NCBI RefSeq assembly: GCF_024323335.1
Contig: NC_066580.1
Location: forward strand, 258,082,977 to 258,146,976
DNA from: Lathyrus oleraceus
Lineage: Eukaryota; Streptophyta; Magnoliopsida; Fabales; Fabaceae
DNA length: 64,000 bases
Direction: 5' to 3'
The notes below the pieces were generated by a model. That model saw only the letters and a list, made by a program, of their open reading frames with translations, ran no database searches and had not been told where the DNA came from. Positions within the stretch are counted from its first letter, which is position 1. Each line of letters begins with the position of its first letter. Made by a program: the position numbers and the translations under genes. Of this stretch, positions 1 to 11,949 are shown piece by piece.

Positions 1-20
1 TAAACACTAAAACAAGAGAA
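1..20 (+). repeat. Left-edge stub of a truncated monomer
   Basis: These 20 bases are the end of a monomer cut by the window edge. The linker aacactaaaacaagagaa is the form that follows A and C monomers, not the aacaataaaataag form that follows B. The missing monomer to the left is therefore probably C, as expected before an A in the local ABCBC pattern. Confidence 0.85.
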
Positions 21-2606
21 TATGCGGATTTTTTATGATTAATTTTATTGACTTAAATTGTAATGTGTTGATATTTGAGTTGTTTTCAATATGAAAATCT
101 AAAATAAAATATATTGATATCAAAATATGTTGTTTAAAAAAATTACAATGAAAAAAAGAAATAAAAAAATGACGTTTTTATAGACAAAGATGGGTTAAAG
201 TTATGAAAAATAAAACAAATATTGAAAATAACGTAGAGCTACTTTTGTAAGAAACATGAAACCTATTAGATGGATACATGGCAAAAGAGCTAAGTTTGCT
301 TTGAACATTATAGGATGGGTTGAAGCACTCCAAATGCATGACTTTGAATTAAAATGGCATATACAAATACTGATTACTTAGCTACTTATTGTATTTTTTT
401 CTTATCATAGTAGCCTTCTTGAGGTGACTATGTTTACTACACCAAATCATTATTGAGAGAATCATTTATCCTTATTTCATACCTTTTTAAAAAAAATCAA
501 ATATATGTGTTTAACACTAAAACAAGAGAATATGTGGATTTTTTATGATTAATTTTATTGACTTAAATTCTAATATGTTGATATTTGAGTTGTTTTAAAT
601 ATGAAAATCTAAAATAAAATATATTGATATCAAAATATGTTGTTTAAAAAAATTACAATGAAAAAAAAGAAATAAAAAAAATGACGTTTTTATAGTCAAA
701 GATGGGTTAAAGTTATGAAAAAAAAACAAATATTGAAAATAACGTAGAGCTACTTTTGTAAGAAACATGAAACCTATTAGATGGATACATGGCAAAAGAG
801 CTAAGTTTGTTTTTTTACATTATAGGATGGGTTGAAGCACTCTAAATGCATGACTTTGAATTAAAATGGCATTTACAATTACTTATTACGTAACTACTGA
901 TTGTATTTTTTAATCATAGTAGCCTTTTCAAGGTGACTATGTTTACTACACCAAATCATTATTGAAAGAATCATTTACCCTTATTTCATACCTTTTTAAA
1001 AAAATCAAATATATGTGTTAAACAATAAAATAAGAGAATATGCGGATTTTTTATGATTAATTTAATTGACTGAAATTGTAATATGTTGATATTTGAGTTG
1101 TTTTAAATATGAAAATCTTAAATAAAATATATTGATATCAAAATATGTTGTTTTAAAAAATTACAATGAAAAAAAGAAATAAAAAATGACAATGAAAAAA
1201 AGAACTTAAAAAATGACGTTTTTATATACAAAGATGGGTTAAAGTTATGAAAAATAAGACAAATATTAAAATAACGTAGAGCTACTTTTGTTAGAAACAT
1301 GAAACCTATTAGATGGAGACATGGCAAAAGAGCTAAGTTTGCTTTGAACATTATAGGATGGGTTGAAGCACTCCAAATGCATGACTTTGAATTAAAATGG
1401 CATATACAAATACTATTACTTAGCTACTTATTGTATTTTTTTTCATCATAGTAGCCTTCTATAGGTGACTATGTTTACTACACCAAATCATTATTGAAAG
1501 AATCATTTATCCTTATTTCATATCTTTTTAAAAAAATCAAATATATGTGTTAAACACTAAAACAAGAGAATATGCGGATTTTTTATGATTAATTTTATTG
1601 ACTTAAATTCTAATGTGTTGATATTTGAGTTGTTTTAAATATGAAAATCAAAATAAAATATATTGATATCAAAATATGTTGTTTAAAAAAATTACAATGA
1701 AAAAAAAATAAAAAAATGACGTTTTTATAGTCAAAGATGGGTTAAAGTTATGAAAAAAAAACAAATATTGAAAATAACGTAGAGCTACTTTTGTAAGAAA
1801 CATGAAACCTATTAGATGGATACATGGCAAAAGAGCTAAGTTTGTTTTTTACATTATAGGATGGGTTGAAGCACTCTAAATGCATGACTTTGAATTAAAA
1901 TGGCATTTACAATTACTTATTACGTAACTACTGATTGTATTTTTTAATCATAGTAGCCTTTTCAAGGTGACTATGTTTACTACACCAAATCATTATTGAA
2001 AGAATCATTTATCCTTATTTCATACCTTTTTATAAAAAATCAAATATATGTGTTAAACAATAAAATAAGAGAATATGCGGATTTTTTATGATTAATTTAA
2101 TTGACTGAAATTGTAATATGTTGATATTTGAGTTGTTTTAAATATGAAAATCTTAAATAAAATATATTGATATCAAAATATGTTGTTTTAAAAAATTACA
2201 ATGAAAAAAGAAATAAAAAATGACAATGAAAAAAGAACTTAAAAAATGACGTTTTTATATACAAAGATGGGTTAAAGTTATGAAAAATAAGACAAATATT
2301 AAAAATAACGTAGAGCTACTTTTGTTAGAAACATGAAACCTATTAGATGGAGACATGGCAAAAGAGCTAAGTTTGCTTTGAACATTATAGGATGGGTTGA
2401 AGCACTCCAAATGCATGACTTTGAATTAAAATGGCATATACAAATACTATTTTACTTAGCTACTTATTGTATTTTTTTTCATCATAGTAGCCTTCTATAG
2501 GTGACTATGTTTACTACACCAAATCATTATTGAAAGAATCATATATCCTTATTTCATACCTTTTTAAAAAAATCAAATATATGTGTTAAACACTAAAACA
2601 AGAGAA
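21..2606 (+). repeat. HOR pentamer A-B-C-B-C (2586 bp)
   Basis: Monomers start at 21 (A-prime), 531 (B, with tatgtgg), 1039 (C), 1571 (B) and 2074 (C). The two B copies differ: the first has attctaatatg and the second has attctaatgtg with gaaaatcaaaataa. The last C ends with catatatcc in place of catttatcc. This is the first complete unit of the 2.59-kb higher-order repeat that fills the left end. Confidence 0.9.
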
Positions 2607-2699
2607 TATGCGGATTTTTTATGATTAATTTTATTGACTTAAATTGTAATGTGTTGATATTTGAGTTGTTTTAAATATGAAAATCTAAAATAAAATATA

Positions 2700-2709
2700 T
2701 TGATATCAA
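2700..2709. repeat. Conserved 10-bp palindrome TTGATATCAA
   Basis: This is one example of a perfect palindrome present once in essentially every monomer of all classes, inside aatatattgatatcaaaatatg. The flanks are also partly self-complementary. It holds a GATATC site, so an enzyme cutting there should reduce the array to an approximately 514-bp ladder. Short dyads are a recurrent property of centromeric satellites, but a function here is only inferred. Confidence 0.85.
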
Positions 2710-2815
2710 AATATGTTGTTTAAAAAAATTACAATGAAAAAAAGAAATAAAAAAATGACGTTTTTATAGACAAAGATGGGTTAAAGTTATGAAAAATAAA
2801 ACAAATATTGAAAAT

Positions 2816-2950
2816 AACGTAGAGCTACTTTTGTAAGAAACATGAAACCTATTAGATGGATACATGGCAAAAGAGCTAAGTTTGCTTTGAACATTATAGG
2901 ATGGGTTGAAGCACTCCAAATGCATGACTTTGAATTAAAATGGCATATAC
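2816..2950 (+). repeat. Most constant segment of the monomer
   Basis: From aacgtagagctac to tggcatatac the monomers vary by a few class-specific bases and very few indels, whereas the flanking A- and T-rich stretches vary in length in almost every copy. The segment is also the least AT-rich part. In A and C copies it carries a 41-codon plus-strand frame (in this copy 2842-2967, beginning MKPIRWIHGKRA) and a minus-strand frame beginning MFKANLALLPC. In B the T-run breaks the plus-strand frame. I read both as incidental. Confidence 0.7.
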
Positions 2951-2990
2951 AAATACTGATTACTTAGCTACTTATTGTATTTTTTTTTAT

Positions 2991-3017
2991 CATAGTAGCC
3001 TTCTTGAGGTGACTATG
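2991..3017. repeat. Imperfect 27-bp dyad, class A form
   Basis: The left arm is CATAGTAGCC and the right arm is GGTGACTATG. Eight of ten positions pair, with a two-base mismatch in the middle. The centre is ttcttga in class A and ttctata in class C. The arms are almost invariant through the array, while the centre is the class-specific part. A single strand could fold into a hairpin here. Confidence 0.75.
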
Positions 3018-3468
3018 TTTACTACACCAAATCATTATTGAAAGAATCATTTATCCTTATTTCATACCTTTTTAAAAAAATCAAATATATGTGTTTAACA
3101 CTAAAACAAGAGAATATGCGGATTTTTTATGATTAATTTTATTGACTTAAATTCTAATATGTTGATATTTGAGTTGTTTTAAATATGAAAATCTAAAATA
3201 AAATATATTGATATCAAAATATGTTGTTTAAAAAAATTACAATGAAAAAAAGAAATAAAAAAATGACGTTTTTATAGTCAAAGATGGGTTAAAGTTATGA
3301 AAAAAAAAACAAATATTGAAAATAACGTAGAGCTACTTTTGTAAGAAACATGAAACCTATTAGATGGATACATGGCAAAAGAGCTAAGTTTGTTTTTTTA
3401 CATTATAGGATGGGTTGAAGCACTCTAAATGCATGACTTTGAATTAAAATGGCATTTACAATTACTTA

Positions 3469-3476
3469 TTACGTAA
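3469..3476. repeat. Class B-specific palindrome TTACGTAA
   Basis: The palindrome sits in cttattacgtaactac, present in every B monomer and absent from A and C, where the aligned bases read gattacttagctac. It contains a TACGTA site. Digestion at this site should therefore show spacing of multimers (about 1.0, 1.5 and 2.1-2.6 kb) rather than monomers, which makes it a direct test of the order reported here. Confidence 0.8.
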
Positions 3477-3497
3477 CTACTGATTGTATTTTTTATA

Positions 3498-3524
3498 CAT
3501 AGTAGCCTTTTCAAGGTGACTATG
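3498..3524. repeat. Imperfect 27-bp dyad, class B form
   Basis: In class B the centre reads ttttcaa, so the dyad extends inward by two more pairs. The arms become CATAGTAGCCTT and AAGGTGACTATG, with ten of twelve positions pairing around a three-base centre. This is the most hairpin-prone of the three class forms. It is not followed by a T-run on the plus strand, and nothing here points to a transcription terminator. Confidence 0.75.
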
Positions 3525-3623
3525 TTTACTACACCAAATCATTATTGAAAGAATCATTTACCCTTATTTCATACCTTTTTATAAAAAAATCAAATATATG
3601 AGTTAAACAATAAAATAAGAGAA

Positions 3624-4160
3624 TATGCGGATTTTTTATGATTAATTTAATTGACTGAAATTGTAATATGTTGATATTTGAGTTGTTTTAAATATGAAAA
3701 TCTTAAATAAAATATATTGATATCAAAATATGTTGTTTTAAAAAAATTACAATGAAAAAAAGAAATAAAAAAATGACAATGAAAAAAAGAACTTAAAAAA
3801 TGACGTTTTTATATACAAAGATGGGTTAAAGTTATGAAAAATAAGACAAATATTAAAAATAACGTAGAGCTACTTTTGTTAGAAACATGAAACCTATTAG
3901 ATGGAGACATGGCAAAAGAGCTAAGTTTGCTTTGAACATTATAGGATGGGTTGAAGCACTCCAAATGCATGACTTTGAATTAAAATGGCATATACAAATA
4001 CTGATTACTTAGCTACTTATTGTATTTTTTTTCATCATAGTAGCCTTCTATAGGTGACTATGTTTACTACACCAAATCATTATTGAAAGAATCATTTATC
4101 CTTATTTCATATCTTTTTAAAAAAAATCAAATATATGTGTTAAACACTAAAACAAGAGAA
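3624..4160 (+). repeat. Reference class C monomer (537 bp)
   Basis: Class C is the longest class because its A-rich block is tandemly doubled (see 3740-3794). Other markers are attgactgaaattg, tttaaataaaatat, tatacaaagatggg, aataagacaaatatta, ttgttagaaac, ggagacatgg and the tail ctataggtgac. Its middle section (tttgctttgaac, cactccaaatg, catatacaaatac) matches class A and not B. A and C are therefore closer to each other there, while the head and tail regions separate them. Confidence 0.9.
3740..3794 (+). repeat. Doubled 27-bp A-rich block of class C
   Basis: Unit 1 (3740-3766) is seven A, ttacaatg, seven A, gaaat. Unit 2 (3767-3794) is seven A, tgacaatg, seven A, gaactt. Class A and B monomers have a single unit. 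The duplication accounts for the 25-27 extra bases of class C. A-tracts of this length tend to stiffen DNA and disfavour nucleosomes, which is known in general and not shown here. Confidence 0.88.
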
Positions 4161-5202
4161 TATGCGGATTTTTTATGATTAATTTTATTGACTTAATTCT
4201 AATGTGTTGATATTTGAGTTGTTTTAAATATTAAAATCAAAAATAAAATATATTGATATCAAAATATGTTGTTTAAAAAAATTACAATGAAAAAAAGAAA
4301 TAAAAAAATGACGTTTTTATAGTCAAAGATGGGTTAAAGTTATGAAAAAAAAACAAATATTGAAAATAACGTAGAGCTACTTTTGTAAGAAACATGAAAC
4401 CTATTAGATGGATACATGGCAAAAGAGCTAAGTTTGTTTTTTTACATTATAGGATGGGTTGAAGCACTCTAAATGCATGACTTTGAATTAAAATGGCATT
4501 TACAATTACTTATTACGTAACTACTGATTGTATTTTTTAATCATAGTAGCCTTTTCAAGGTGACTATGTTTACTACACCAAATCATTATTGAAAGAATCA
4601 TTTACCCTTATTTCATACCTTTTTATAAAAAATCAAATATATGAGTTAAACAATAAAATAAGAGAATATGCGGATTTTTTATGATTAATTTAATTGACTG
4701 AAATTGTAATATGTTGATATTTGAGTTGTTTTAAATATGAAAATCTTAAATAAAATATATTGATATCAAAATATGTTGTTTTAAAAAAATTACAATGAAA
4801 AAAAGAAATAAAAAAATGACAATGAAAAAAAGAACTTAAAAATGACGTTTTTATATACAAAGATGGGTTAAAGTTATGAAAAATAAGACAAATATTAAAA
4901 ATAACGTAGAGCTACTTTTGTTAGAAACATGAAACCTATTAGATGGAGACATGGCAAAAGAGCTAAGTTTGCTTTGAACATTATAGGATGGGTTGAAGCA
5001 CTCCAAATGCATGACTTTGAATTAAAATGGCATATACAAATACTGATTACTTAGCTACTTATTGTATTTTTTTTCATCATAGTAGCCTTCTATAGGTGAC
5101 TATGTTTACTACACCAAATCATTATTGAAAGAATCATTTATCCTTATTTCATACCTTTTTAAAAAAAATCAAATATATGTGTTAAACACTAAAACAAGAG
5201 AA

Positions 5203-7801
5203 TATGCGGATTTTTTATGATTAATTTTATTGACTTAAATTGTAATGTGTTGATATTTGAGTTGTTTTCAATATGAAAATCTAAAATAAAATATATTGAT
5301 ATCAAAATATGTTGTTTAAAAAAATTACTATGAAAAAAAGAAATAAAAAAATGACGTTTTTATAGACAAAGATGGGTTAAAGTTATGAAAAATAAAACAA
5401 ATATTGAAAATAACGTAGAGCTACTTTTGTAAGAAACATGAAACCTATTAGATGGATACATGGCAAAAGAGCTAAGTTTGCTTTGAACATTATAGGATGG
5501 GTTGAAGCACTCCAAATGCATGACTTTGAATTAAAATGGCATATACAAATACTGATTACTTAGCTACTTATTGTATTTTTTTCTTATCATAGTAGCCTTC
5601 TTGAGGTGACTATGTTTACTACACCAAATCATTATTGAGAGAATCATTTATCCTTTTTTCATACCTTTTTAAAAAAAATCAAATATATGTGTTTAACACT
5701 AAAACAAGAGAATATGTGGATTTTTTATGATTAATTTTATTGACTTAAATTCTAATGTGTTGATATTTGAGTTGTTTTAAATATGAAAATCTAAAATAAA
5801 ATATATTGATATCAAAATATGTTGTTTAAAAAAATTACAATGAAAAAAAAGAAATAAAAAAATGACGTTTTTATAGTCAAAGATGGGTTAAAGTTATGAA
5901 AAAAAAAACAAATATTGAAAATAACGTAGAGCTACTTTTGTAAGAAACATGAAACCTATTAGATGGATACATGGCAAAAGAGCTAAGTTTGTTTTTTTAC
6001 ATTATAGGATGGGTTGAAGCACTCTAAATGCATGACTTTGAATTAAAATGGCATTTACAATTACTTATTACGTAACTACTGATTGTATTTTTTAATCATA
6101 GTAGCCTTTTCAAGGTGACTATGTTTACTACACCAAATCATTATTGAAAGAATCATTTACCCTTATTTCATACCTTTTTATAAAAAAATCAAATATATGA
6201 GTTAAACAATAAAATAAGAGAATATGCGGATTTTTTATGATTAATTTAATTGACTGAAATTGTAATATGTTGATATTTGAGTTGTTTTAAATATGAAAAT
6301 CTTAAATAAAATATATTGATATCAAAATATGTTGTTTTAAAAAAATTACAATGAAAAAAAGAAATAAAAAAATGACAATGAGAAAAAGAACTTAAAAAAT
6401 GACGTTTTTATATACAAAGATGGGTTAAAGTTATGAAAAATAAGACAAATATTAAAAATAACGTAGAGCTACTTTTGTTAGAAACATGAAACCTATTAGA
6501 TGGAGACATGGCAAAAGAGCTAAGTTTGCTTTGAACATTATAGGATGGGTTGAAGCACTCCAAATGCATGACTTTGAATTAAAATGGCATATACAAATAC
6601 TATTTACTTAGCTACTTATTGTATTTTTTTTCATCATAGTAGCCTTCTATAGGTGACTATGTTTACTACACCAAATCATTATTGAAAGAATCATTTATCC
6701 TTATTTCATATCTTTTTTAAAAAAATCAAATATATGTGTTAAACACTAAAACAAGAGAATATGCGGATTTTTTATGATTAATTTTATTGACTTAAATTCT
6801 AATGTGTTGATATTTGAGTTGTTTTAAATATAAAAATCAAAAATAAAATATATTGATATCAAAATATGTTGTTTAAAAAAATTACAATGAAAAAAAGAAA
6901 TAAAAAAATGACGTTTTTATAGTCAAAGATGGGTTAAAGTTATGAAAAAAAAACAAATATTGAAAATAACGTAGAGCTACTTTTGTAAGAAACATGAAAC
7001 CTATTAGATGGATACATGGCAAAAGAGCTAAGTTTGTTTTTTTACATTATAGGATGGGTTGAAGCACTCTAAATGCATGACTTTGAATTAAAATGGCATT
7101 TACAATTACTTATTACGTAACTACTGATTGTATTTTTTAATCATAGTAGCCTTTTCAAGGTGACTATGTTTACTACACCAAATCATTATTGAAAGAATCA
7201 TTTACCCTTATTTCATACCTTTTATAAAAAAATCAAATATATGTGTTAAACAATAAAATAAGAGAATATGCGGATTTTTTATGATTAATTTAATTGACTG
7301 AAATTGTAATATGTTGATATTTGAGTTGTTTTAAATATGAAAATCTTAAATAAAATATATTGATATCAAAATATGTTGTTTTAAAAAAATTACAATGAAA
7401 AAAAGAAATAAAAAAATGACAATGAAAAAAGAACTTAAAAAATGACGTTTTTATATACAAAGATGGGTTAAAGTTATGAAAAATAAGACAAATATTAAAA
7501 ATAACGTAGAGCTACTTTTGTTAGAAACATGAAACCTATTAGATGGAGACATGGCAAAAGAGCTAAGTTTGCTTTGAACATTATAGGATGGGTTGAAGCA
7601 CTCCAAATGCATGACTTTGAATTAAAATGGCATATACAAATACTGATTACTTAGCTACTTATTGTATTTTTTTTCATCATAGTAGCCTTCTATAGGTGAC
7701 TATGTTTACTACACCAAATCATTATTGAAAGAATCATATATCCTTATTTCATACCTTTTTAAAAAAATCAAATATATGTGTTAAACACTAAAACAAGAGA
7801 A
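5203..7801 (+). repeat. HOR pentamer A-B-C-B-C (2599 bp)
   Basis: Monomers start at 5203 (A-prime), 5713 (B, tatgtgg), 6223 (C), 6760 (B) and 7267 (C). The A-prime copy has ttttcaatatg, attactatg, ttttcttatcatag, attgagagaatc and ccttttttcata. Most of these recur in the pentamer at 21, and the whole set except attactatg reappears far away at 42250, 49979 and 52557. Confidence 0.9.
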
Positions 7802-9353
7802 TATGCGGATTTTTTATGATTAATTTTATTGACTTAAATTGTAATGTGTTGATATTTGAGTTGTTTTCAATATGAAAATCTAAAATAAAATATATTGATA
7901 TCAAAATATGTTGTTTAAAAAAATTACAATGAAAAAAAGAAATAAAAAAATGACGTTTTTATAGACAAAGATGGGTTAAAGTTATGAAAAATAAAACAAA
8001 TATTGAAAATAACGTAGAGCTACTTTTGTAAGAAACATGAAACCTATTAGATGGATACATGGCAAAAGAGCTAAGTTTGCTTTGAACATTATAGGATGGG
8101 TTGAAGCACTCCAAATGCATGACTTTGAATTAAAATGGCATATACAAATACTGATTACTTAGCTACTTATTGTATTTTTTTCTTATCATAGTAGCCTTCT
8201 TGAGGTGACTATGTTTACTACACCAAATCATTATTGAAAGAATCATTTATCCTTTTTCATACCTTTTTAAAAAAAATCAAATATATGTGTTTAACACTAA
8301 AACAAGAGAATATGCGGATTTTTTATGATTAATTTTATTGACTTAAATTCTAATGTGTTGATATTTGAGTTGTTTTAAATATGAAAATCTAAAATAAAAT
8401 ATATTGATATCAAAATATGTTGTTTAAAAAAATTACAATGAAAAAAAGAAATAAAAAAAATGACGTTTTTATAGTCAAAGATGGGTTAAAGTTATGAAAA
8501 AAAAACAAATATTGAAAATAACGTAGAGCTACTTTTGTAAGAAACATGAAACCTATTAGATGGATACATGGCAAAAGAGCTAAGTTTGTTTTTTTACATT
8601 ATAGGATGGGTTGAAGCACTCTAAATGCATGACTTTGAATTAAAATGGCATTTACAATTACTTATTACGTAACTACTGATTGTATTTTTTATACATAGTA
8701 GCCTTTTCAAGGTGACTATGTTTACTACACCAAATCATTATTGAAAGAATCATTTACCCTTATTTCATACCTTTTTATAAAAAATCAAATATATGAGTTA
8801 AACAATAAAATAAGAGAATATGCGGATTTTTTATGATTAATTTAATTGACTGAAATTGTAATATGTTGATATTTGAGTTGTTTTAAATATGAAAATCTTA
8901 AATAAAATATATTGATATCAAAATATGTTGTTTTAAAAAATTACAATGAAAAAAAGAAATAAAAAAATGACAATGAGAAAAAGAACTTAAAAAATGACGT
9001 TTTTATATACAAAGATGGGTTAAAGTTATGAAAAATAAGACAAATATTAAAAATAACGTAGAGCTACTTTTGTTAGAAACATGAAACCTATTAGATGGAG
9101 ACATGGCAAAAGAGCTAAGTTTGCTTTGAACATTATAGGATGGGTTGAAGCACTCCAAATGCATGACTTTGAATTAAAATGGCATATACAAATACTGATT
9201 ACTTAGCTACTTATTGTATTTTTTTCATCATAGTAGCCTTCTATAGGTGACTATGTTTACTACACCAAATCATTATTGAAAGAATCATTTATCCTTATTT
9301 CATACCTTTTTAAAAAAAATCAAATATATGTGTTAAACACTAAAACAAGAGAA
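7802..9353 (+). repeat. Shortened HOR unit A-B-C (1552 bp)
   Basis: Monomers start at 7802 (A-prime), 8311 (B, with ttttatacatag) and 8819 (C). The expected trailing B-C dimer is absent and the next monomer is again A. The simplest reading is an unequal exchange that removed one BC dimer from a pentamer. This is the only trimer in domain 1. Confidence 0.88.
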
Positions 9354-11949
9354 TATGCGGATTTTTTATGATTAATTTTATTGACTTAAATTGTAATGTG
9401 TTGATATTTGAGTTGTTTTAAATATGAAAATCTAAAATAAAATATATTGATATCAAAATATGTTGTTTAAAAAAATTACAATGAAAAAAAGAAATAAAAA
9501 AATGACGTTTTTATAGACAAAGATGGGTTAAAGTTATGAAAAATAAAACAAATATTGAAAATAACGTAGAGCTACTTTTGTAAGAAACATGAAACCTATT
9601 AGATGGATACATGGCAAAAGAGCTAAGTTTGCTTTGAACATTATAGGATGGGTTGAAGCACTCCAAATGCATGACTTTGAATTAAAATGGCATATACAAA
9701 TACTGATTACTTAGCTACTTATTGTATTTTTTTTTATCATAGTAGCCTTCTTGAGGTGACTATGTTTACTACACCAAATCATTATTGAAAGAATCATTTA
9801 TCCTTATTTCATACCTTTTTAAAAAAATCAAATATATGTGTTTAACACTAAAACAAGAGAATATGCGGATTTTTTATGATTAATTTTATTGACTTAAATT
9901 CTAATGTGTTGATATTTGAGTTGTTTTAAATATGAAAATCTAAAATAAAATATATTGATATCAAAATATGTTGTTTAAAAAATTACAATGAAAAAAAGAA
10001 ATAAAAAAATGACGTTTTTATAGTCAAAGATGGGTTAAAGTTATGAAAAAAAAAACAAATATTGAAAATAACGTAGAGCTACTTTTGTAAGAAACATGAA
10101 ACCTATTAGATGGATACATGGCAAAAGAGCTAAGTTTGTTTTTTTACATTATAGGATGGGTTGAAGCACTCTAAATGCATGACTTTGAATTAAAATGGCA
10201 TTTACAATTACTTATTACGTAACTACTGATTGTATTTTTTATACATAGTAGCCTTTTCAAGGTGACTATGTTTACTACACCAAATCATTATTGAAAGAAT
10301 CATATATATCCTTATTTCATACCTTTTTATAAAAAAATCAAATATATGTGTTAAACAATAAAATAAGAGAATATGCGGATTTTTTATGATTAATTTAATT
10401 GACTGAAATTGTAATATGTTGATATTTGAGTTGTTTTAAATATGAAAATCTTAAATAAAATATATTGATATCAAAATATGTTGTTTTAAAAAAATTACAA
10501 TGAAAAAAAGAAATAAAAAAATGACAATGAAAAAAAGAACTTAAAAAATGACGTTTTTATATACAAAGATGGGTTAAAGTTATGAAAAATAAGACAAATA
10601 TTAAAAATAACGTAGAGCTACTTTTGTTAGAAACATGAAACCTATTAGATGGAGACATGGCAAAAGAGCTAAGTTTGCTTTGAACATTATAGGATGGGTT
10701 GAAGCACTCCAAATGCATGACTTTGAATTAAAATGGCATATACAAATACTATTTACTTAGCTACTTATTGTATTTTTTTTCATCATAGTAGCCTTCTATA
10801 GGTGACTATGTTTACTACACCAAATCATTATTGAAAGAATCATTTATCCTTATTTCATATCTTTTTTAAAAAAATCAAATATATGTGTTAAACACTAAAA
10901 CAAGAGAATATGCGGATTTTTTATGATTAATTTTATTGACTTAAATTGTAATGTGTTGATATTTGAGTTGTTTTAAATATGAAAATCTAAAATAAAATAT
11001 ATTGATATCAAAATATGTTGTTTAAAAAAATTACAATGAAAAAAAGAAATAAAAAAATGACGTTTTTATAGTCAAAGATGGGTTAAAGTTATGAAAAAAA
11101 AACAAATATTGAAAATAACGTAGAGCTACTTTTGTAAGAAACATGAAACCTATTAGATGGATACATGGCAAAAGAGCTAAGTTTGTTTTTTACATTATAG
11201 GATGGGTTGAAGCACTCTAAATGCATGACTTTGAATTAAAATGGCATTTACAATTACTTATTACGTAACTACTGATTGTATTTTTTAATCATAGTAGCCT
11301 TTTCAAGGTGACTATGTTTACTACACCAAATCATTATTGAAAGAATCATTTATCCCTTATTTCATACCTTTTTATAAAAAATCAAATATATGTGTTAAAC
11401 AATAAAATAAGAGAATATGCGGATTTTTTATGATTAATTTAATTGACTGAAATTGTAATATGTTGATATTTGAGTTGTTTTAAATATGAAAATCTTAAAT
11501 AAAATATATTGATATCAAAATATGTTGTTTTAAAAAAATTACAATGAAAAAAAGAAATAAAAAATGACAATGAAAAAAGAACTTAAAAAATGACGTTTTT
11601 ATATACAAAGATGGGTTAAAGTTATGAAAAATAAGACAAATATTAAAATAACGTAGAGCTACTTTTGTTAGAAACATGAAACCTATTAGATGGAGACATG
11701 GCAAAAGAGCTAAGTTTGCTTTGAACATTATAGGATGGGTTGAAGCACTCCAAATGCATGACTTTGAATTAAAATGGCATATACAAATACTGATTACTTA
11801 GCTACTTATTGTATTTTTTTTCATCATAGTAGCCTTCTATAGGTGACTATGTTTACTACACCAAATCATTATTGAAAGAATCATTTATCCTTATTTCATA
11901 CCTTTTTAAAAAAAATCAAATATATGTGTTAAACACTAAAACAAGAGAA
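9354..11949 (+). repeat. HOR pentamer A-B-C-B-C (2596 bp)
   Basis: Monomers start at 9354 (A), 9862 (B), 10372 (C), 10909 (B) and 11416 (C). The first B shares ttttatacatag with the B at 3115 and has the unusual catatatatcc near its end, a form otherwise typical of A2 monomers. The second B has attgtaatgtg, where most other B copies in this domain have attctaat. Confidence 0.9.

Larger units (their letters stand above)
2607..3114 (+). repeat. Reference class A monomer (508 bp)
   Basis: This is a clean example of class A. It carries attgacttaaattg near the head, a single A-rich block, gacaaagatggg, aaaataaaacaaatattg, ttgtaagaaac, ggatacatgg, tttgctttgaac, cactccaaatg, catatacaaatactg and the tail cttgaggtgac. 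It ends with the linker aacactaaaacaag. Class A copies occur about once per trimer or pentamer. A subset called A-prime here (starting at 21, 5203, 7802, 42250, 49979, 52557) shows ttttcaatatg in place of ttttaaatatg and tttcttatcatag before the dyad. Confidence 0.9.
3115..3623 (+). repeat. Reference class B monomer (509 bp)
   Basis: Class B differs from A by gtcaaagatggg, a pure A-run in place of aaaataaaac, a T-run (tttgtttttttacatt) in place of tttgctttgaac, cactctaaatg for cactccaaatg, catttacaattac with the palindrome ttacgtaa, and the tail ttttcaaggtgac. The following linker is also distinct: ctttttataaaaa then aaacaataaaataag. Most of these markers travel together, so B is a real lineage of monomers rather than scattered point variation. 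Class B contains a TACGTA site that A and C lack. Confidence 0.9.
2607..5202 (+). repeat. HOR pentamer A-B-C-B-C (2596 bp)
   Basis: Monomers start at 2607 (A), 3115 (B), 3624 (C), 4161 (B) and 4667 (C). The first B has ttttatacatagtag before its dyad, where the neighbouring pentamers on either side have tttttaatcatag. The second B has atattaaaatcaaaaat. The A lacks the ttttcaatatg and cttatcatag markers seen in the flanking pentamers. Confidence 0.9.

Noticed and set aside
595..795. Minus-strand frames beginning MYPSNRFHVS or MHLECFNPS in B and some A copies.
   Set aside because: They are other frames of the same segment, open by chance in AT-rich DNA, shifting in length between copies, with no ribosome-binding, promoter or domain evidence.
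1118..1351. Repeated minus-strand frames of 60-109 codons beginning MFKANLALLPC, found in many monomers.
   Set aside because: They are the same satellite segment read backwards. Their ends differ from copy to copy according to homopolymer length in the A-rich block, and the translated tails are phenylalanine-rich low-complexity sequence. A protein family would not tolerate such frame changes.
2619..2629. Yeast-type replication origin consensus resemblance in ttttatgatta.
   Set aside because: It is a one-mismatch resemblance in DNA this AT-rich and is expected by chance. The organism is unknown and there is no supporting element.
3498..3524. Rho-independent terminator reading of the class B dyad.
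   Set aside because: The stem is imperfect and GC-poor, lacks a following T-run on the plus strand, and there is no gene upstream. The setting is eukaryotic satellite DNA.
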